Shown here: in pieces, positions 60,589 through 64,000 of the stretch | Layout of the letters: the number at the start of each line of letters is the position of its first letter | Position numbering within the stretch: position 1 is the first letter of the stretch | Source: Mesorhizobium sp. WSM3862 | Lineage (GTDB): Bacteria > Pseudomonadota > Alphaproteobacteria > Rhizobiales > Rhizobiaceae | Reading direction: 5' to 3' | NCBI RefSeq assembly: GCF_002294985.1 | Contig: NZ_NSGE01000003.1 | Span: 124,001 to 188,000, forward strand | DNA: 64,000 bases | Made by a program: the position numbers and the translations under genes | Notes under the pieces: generated by a model | Database searches by the model: none | Told to the model about the DNA's origin: nothing | The model's input: the letters and a program-made list of their open reading frames with translations, nothing else

Positions 60589-62745
60589 ATGCCAACTCCT
60601 TCGAAACCACGCAAGAGAAGAGGCCGGATCGCCTCGGCGGCTCTTGCCGTCGATGCGTGGCTCGATTCCTCGCTCTACGAGATCAGCTTCAAAGCGCGCG
60701 AATTCTGGGAGGCGGCAACTATCTTTTCCCGCCGCTTCCGCCTGCATGGCTGGCGACGCGCCATCATCGAGGTGCTGAGCGAAGGGTTCACCATGGGAGC
60801 CGGCGGCTTCGTGGTGCTGTTGGCGCTGGCCATGCCGGCGTTTGAGATCACCGCCGGCGATTGGCGCAACCAGGGCGATTTCGCCGTCACCTTCCTCGAC
60901 CGCTACGGCAACGAGATCGGCCAGCGCGGCATCATCCAGCGCGATTCCGTGCCGGTCGACGAGATGCCGGATATCGTCATCAAGGCGGTGCTGGCGACCG
61001 AGGACCGCCGCTTCTTCGATCACTACGGCATCGACGTTCTCGGCCTGTCGCGCGCGATCTTCGAGAATGTGCGCGCCAATTCGGTGGTCCAGGGCGGCTC
61101 CAGCATCACCCAGCAGTTGGCCAAGAACCTGTTCCTGTCCAACGAGCGCACCTTGGAGCGCAAGATCAAGGAAGCTTTCCTGTCGCTCTGGCTGGAGGCC
61201 AATCTCTCCAAGAAGGAGATCCTTCAGCTCTATCTCGACCGCGCCTATATGGGCGGCGGCACGTTCGGCATCGAGGCGGCGGCGGATTTCTATTTCGGCA
61301 AGAGCGTCAAGGACCTGAACCTCGCCGAGGCGGCAATGCTGGCCGGCCTGTTCAAGGCGCCCACCAAATACGCCCCGCACATCAACCTGCCGGCCGCCCG
61401 TGCGCGCGCCAATGTGGTGCTCTCCAACCTTGTCGACGCCGGCTTCATGACCGAGGGCCAGGTGCTGCAGGCGCGGCTGCATCCGGCAGATGTCGTCGAC
61501 CGCGGCGAGCAGAAGAGCCCTGACTATTTCCTCGACTGGGCCTTCGACGAGGTCAAGAAGATCGCCAAGCCCGGCCAACACTCGCTGGTCGCCCATACGA
61601 CCTTCGACGCCAATATCCAGAAAGCGGCCGAAGAGTCGGTTGAATTCCATCTCCGCCAGTTCGGCAAGGAATACAACGTTACCGAGGGCGCGGTGGTGGT
61701 GATCGAGACCAACGGCGCGGTGCGCGCCATCGTCGGCGGCCGCGACTATGGCGCCAGCCAGTTCAACCGCGCCACCAAGGCGCTGCGGCAGACCGGGTCG
61801 TCGTTCAAGCCTTATGTCTATGCCACCGCGATGGAGCACGGCTTCACGCCGGACTCGGTGGTTTCCGGCGGCGCCGTCAGTTGGGGCAGTTGGTCGCCAC
61901 ACAATTACAATGGCGGCTCGGCCGGAAACGTCACGCTGCTCACGGCAATCGCCAAGTCGATCAACACCGTGCCGGTGCGGCTTGCCAAGGACTATCTCGG
62001 TATCGGCCCGATCAAGGCGATGGCCGAATCCATGGGTGTCGAATCGCCGCTGGAATCGCACAAGACCATGGTGCTCGGCACGTCCCTCATGACGGTGATG
62101 GACCAGGCGACAGGCTACAGCGTCTTCGCGCAGAACGGCTTCGTCGGTTCCCGGCACGGCATCACGCAGCTCGTTACCCGCACCGGCGACGTCGTCTATG
62201 ACTGGGCCAAGGACGCGCCGCCGCCGCACCGTGTGCTGTCGGAAAAAGCTCTGAAATACATGAACACCATGCTGGCCGCGGTGCCGGCGATCGGCACGGC
62301 GCGGCGCGCGCAGCTTCCCAACATCGTCGTCGCGGGCAAGACCGGCACCACGCAGTCCTACCGAGACGCATGGTTCGTCGGTTTCACCGGCAACTACACG
62401 GCCGCCGTCTGGCTCGGCAATGACGATTTCACGCCGACCAACAACATGACCGGCGGGTCGCTGCCGGCGATGGTCTGGCAGCGGCTGATGGCCTATGCAC
62501 ACCAGAATATCGATCTGAAGCCGATCCCTGGCCTCGATCATCCCTGGGTCGACCCGGAGGTCGCGGCCAAGGCCGAGGAAGAGGCGAAGAAGGAGGCTGC
62601 CGATGCCGCGGCGCAGGCAGAGGCCGAGCGCCCGCCGGTGCTTTCCAGCCGCACCACGCAGACGCTGAGGGCAATGACCAAATCCTTCCAGGCCGCGCCG
62701 GTTCTCAACGCTCCTACCCTGCCGGAGACGCTGTCCGCGCTTTGA
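60589..62745 (+). CDS. PBP1A-family peptidoglycan glycosyltransferase/transpeptidase
   Basis: A 718-residue class A penicillin-binding protein. One membrane anchor lies near residues 65-85 (GAGGFVVLLALAMPAF). The GT51 domain has the catalytic Glu in ATEDRRFFDHYG, plus QGGSSITQQLAKN and RKIKEAFLSLWLEANLSK. The transpeptidase has Ser-x-x-Lys in RQTGSSFKPYVY, SIN in IAKSINTVPVR and KTGTT. It ends in an Ala/Glu-rich tail. The start at 60589 (MPTPSKPRKRRGR) has GGCGGAAG upstream. GTG 60526 and ATG 60547 are alternatives. It polymerises and cross-links peptidoglycan in the periplasm. Confidence 0.93.
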   Translation: MPTPSKPRKRRGRIASAALAVDAWLDSSLYEISFKAREFWEAATIFSRRFRLHGWRRAIIEVLSEGFTMGAGGFVVLLALAMPAFEITAGDWRNQGDFAVTFLDRYGNEIGQRGIIQRDSVPVDEMPDIVIKAVLATEDRRFFDHYGIDVLGLSRAIFENVRANSVVQGGSSITQQLAKNLFLSNERTLERKIKEAFLSLWLEANLSKKEILQLYLDRAYMGGGTFGIEAAADFYFGKSVKDLNLAEAAMLAGLFKAPTKYAPHINLPAARARANVVLSNLVDAGFMTEGQVLQARLHPADVVDRGEQKSPDYFLDWAFDEVKKIAKPGQHSLVAHTTFDANIQKAAEESVEFHLRQFGKEYNVTEGAVVVIETNGAVRAIVGGRDYGASQFNRATKALRQTGSSFKPYVYATAMEHGFTPDSVVSGGAVSWGSWSPHNYNGGSAGNVTLLTAIAKSINTVPVRLAKDYLGIGPIKAMAESMGVESPLESHKTMVLGTSLMTVMDQATGYSVFAQNGFVGSRHGITQLVTRTGDVVYDWAKDAPPPHRVLSEKALKYMNTMLAAVPAIGTARRAQLPNIVVAGKTGTTQSYRDAWFVGFTGNYTAAVWLGNDDFTPTNNMTGGSLPAMVWQRLMAYAHQNIDLKPIPGLDHPWVDPEVAAKAEEEAKKEAADAAAQAEAERPPVLSSRTTQTLRAMTKSFQAAPVLNAPTLPETLSAL

Positions 62746-62801
62746 ACCTTCGTTCGACGCATGCGCTTGCCCCGAAACCGGTCCCACTTTCGCGGGAAAG
62801 C
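62746..62801. repeat. Short intergenic repeat between convergent genes
   Basis: CCCCGAAACCGGTCCCACTT and following GCGGG resemble a dispersed rhizobial repeat. A related block (ACCGGTACCCACTTGCGGG) is at 44330-44349. CCCGAAA and the flanking bases can form imperfect hairpins, so it may double as a terminator for both genes. Confidence 0.45.
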
Positions 62802-63995
62802 TTAGCGGAGACTAGGCAATCTGAGCCCGGCCCATTCGCCGGGTGGGATCTCAGCCCCGACACGGAAGTTGAACGACAAGACCCTTGTCGCATCGGCGTC
62901 GACCTCGCACCGGAAGCTTAGGCGGTACCATGTGGTTGCCGTGCTGAAGGCGGCCACCGGAGGGTTAAGAACATTGCCCACCTTCAGCGGAATGGATGGC
63001 AGCCATTTGGGAGAATAGGAGGCGCCCTGCAATTCCTCGTTCAAAACGCTGCCGCAAAGGTTGGCAACCCGCTGGTCGCGAGGCACCTCGCTCATAGAGC
63101 TTGTGGCCAGCGCATCGCCGGTAGCGCCCTGCGAATAGAGCTTTCGAACACCCGGAAGGCCGGAATAGATCGGCGACGCAGCAACGGCGGCGTTGGTGGA
63201 ACCTGGCGTCCCGGCGCTCTTGCTTCGGGACTTCGAGACCTTCGCGAGCCTGAACTTCAGCGCATTTGCTTGCTTGGGCTTTTGCTTTTCGGTCGCGGCC
63301 GGAAGCTCGACCTTATCGCCGCTCTTGGCATCCATCGGCGTCGGCGCCGCGGCTGTTTGCTTTTCGGCGGTTGGCGCTCCTGCCTCTTGCTCGGCAGCCT
63401 GCCGTTTATCCGTGTCCTGGGCTGCCTTCTCCTCACTTTGCGTGGGCTCGGCGTCCGTCGCGGCGATTACCGGCTTCTCGTCAGCCGTGCTTTGATCCGC
63501 CGGCTGATCGGCATCTGCCGGCGCGGCAGATTGCTTCTGTGCAGGCTTCGCCACGGCGGGCGGCTTAGTATCGCTATCGTTGGCCGGCGACGGCGTGTTG
63601 TCCCGGTTGCCGGCTCCATCCAGGGATTTCCTGGGGCCGGTGTCCTTGTTGCCGTACTGGAAAACGGGCTTTAGCACCGCGATCGGCGGTGGCTTCGGCG
63701 GCTGCTTTTCCGGCACTGGCGGCTTTTTGACTTTTTGCTCGGGCGGTTTTTCGGCTTTCGGTTCCGGGGGCTTCTCGGCCTTGAGTTCCTTCGGCTGCGG
63801 TGCGGGCGGAGGCTTCGGCTTAGGTTGCTCGGGCGGAGGCACAAGCGCGACATTGACCGGCTGTTCCTCATCCGGCTGTTGGGCGGGCTTGGGCAAGGTA
63901 TAGACCAGAAACGCTGCGATGAGCGCATGCAGCATCAGCGATGCGGGCAAAGCCCACGGCAAATTCCGACGCCGCTCTCCGGTCTCGCCCTTCAT
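62802..63995 (-). CDS. TonB/TolA-like anchored protein with C-terminal DUF930 domain
   Basis: A 397-residue protein. A cytosolic basic tip precedes a membrane anchor (residues 13-34, ALPASLMLHALIAAFLVYTL). A Pro/Lys/Glu-rich rod follows (about 45-105) in which PPE/EKPPE motifs repeat, as in TonB. An Ala/Gln/Asp-rich linker leads to the DUF930 domain (about 285-397) with DQRVANLCGSVLNEELQGAS and SFRCEVDADATRVLSFNFRV, including two Cys. The domain is known mainly from Rhizobiales. The rod suggests that it spans the periplasm. Energy coupling is only suggested by the TonB-like front, since no ExbB/D genes are near. The start codon is five bases from the right edge. Confidence 0.85.
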   Translation of the reverse strand: MKGETGERRRNLPWALPASLMLHALIAAFLVYTLPKPAQQPDEEQPVNVALVPPPEQPKPKPPPAPQPKELKAEKPPEPKAEKPPEQKVKKPPVPEKQPPKPPPIAVLKPVFQYGNKDTGPRKSLDGAGNRDNTPSPANDSDTKPPAVAKPAQKQSAAPADADQPADQSTADEKPVIAATDAEPTQSEEKAAQDTDKRQAAEQEAGAPTAEKQTAAAPTPMDAKSGDKVELPAATEKQKPKQANALKFRLAKVSKSRSKSAGTPGSTNAAVAASPIYSGLPGVRKLYSQGATGDALATSSMSEVPRDQRVANLCGSVLNEELQGASYSPKWLPSIPLKVGNVLNPPVAAFSTATTWYRLSFRCEVDADATRVLSFNFRVGAEIPPGEWAGLRLPSLR

Positions 63996-64000
63996 CCCGA

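Noticed and set aside
60424..62787. 787-codon minus-strand frame over the PBP1A gene
   Set aside because: Antisense shadow. The plus strand has all GT51 and transpeptidase motifs.
1..64000. CRISPR arrays, rRNA genes, integrases, complete insertion sequences
   Set aside because: Looked for and not seen. The only mobile traces are small repeats, the GIY-YIG relic and the low-GC patch.

Overview
The window is GC-rich chromosomal DNA from a member of the Rhizobiales, most likely Mesorhizobium or a close relative. The evidence is Omp2-type porins with Brucella-like arrangement, a PleC-type sensor kinase next to pepN and glnE, the cycHJKL cytochrome c maturation operon next to feuNPQ, DUF930 and DUF922 proteins, and short palindromic intergenic repeats typical of rhizobia. 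The genus call is inferred from protein families and gene order, not from a marker gene.

Region 1 (1-7.9 kb) looks accessory or plastic. It holds a truncated gene at the left edge, two divergent porin genes whose first 142 bp form a perfect inverted repeat, and a tRNA-Ser(GCU) between them. It also holds a broken GIY-YIG nuclease gene and two tandem TPR-sulfotransferase paralogues with lower GC than the surroundings. Region 2 (8-14.1 kb) has an aminotransferase, an acylphosphatase, and a three-gene unit: a CAP-domain protein without signal peptide, a type I secretion ABC transporter and its membrane fusion protein. The CAP protein is the obvious candidate cargo.

Region 3 (14.2-22.7 kb) is a leucine/isovalerate catabolic cluster: a TetR regulator, isovaleryl-CoA dehydrogenase, and both methylcrotonyl-CoA carboxylase subunits. 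A macro-domain deacetylase and a small secreted protein sit between the carboxylase genes. A branched-chain amino acid binding protein follows on the other strand. ETF-ubiquinone oxidoreductase at 28.2-29.9 kb would take the dehydrogenase's electrons to quinone. Region 4 (23-33.7 kb) is mixed housekeeping: Sel1 repeat protein, DUF2147-like protein, two tiny membrane or secreted proteins, AMP nucleosidase, an EEP-family membrane enzyme, DUF922 protease, family 4 UDG, an XRE regulator and an EamA transporter.

Region 5 (33.8-53.5 kb) is conserved rhizobial core: pepN, pleC, a response regulator-kinase-glnE operon, degP, the cytochrome c maturation operon ccmIEFH (cycHJKL) with an FNR/FixK-like box upstream, a lipoprotein, and feuN-feuP-feuQ. 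Region 6 (53.7-64 kb) has a SnoaL-like protein, an orphan gene-transfer-agent-type DUF3168 gene and an NAD(P)-binding protein. A methylamine/betaine catabolic pair follows: a dimethylglycine dehydrogenase-like flavoprotein, and an MttB-family methyltransferase interrupted by an in-frame amber codon. A TetR gene is divergent from this pair and a 34-bp operator-like palindrome lies between them. The region ends with a PBP1A-type peptidoglycan synthase and a TonB-like DUF930 protein.

The observations most worth following up are the CAP/type I secretion unit, the amber codon in the MttB homologue, the invertible porin pair, the macro-domain gene inside the leucine operon, and the FixK-like box before cytochrome c maturation. 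No CRISPR array, rRNA, integrase or complete insertion sequence was seen.
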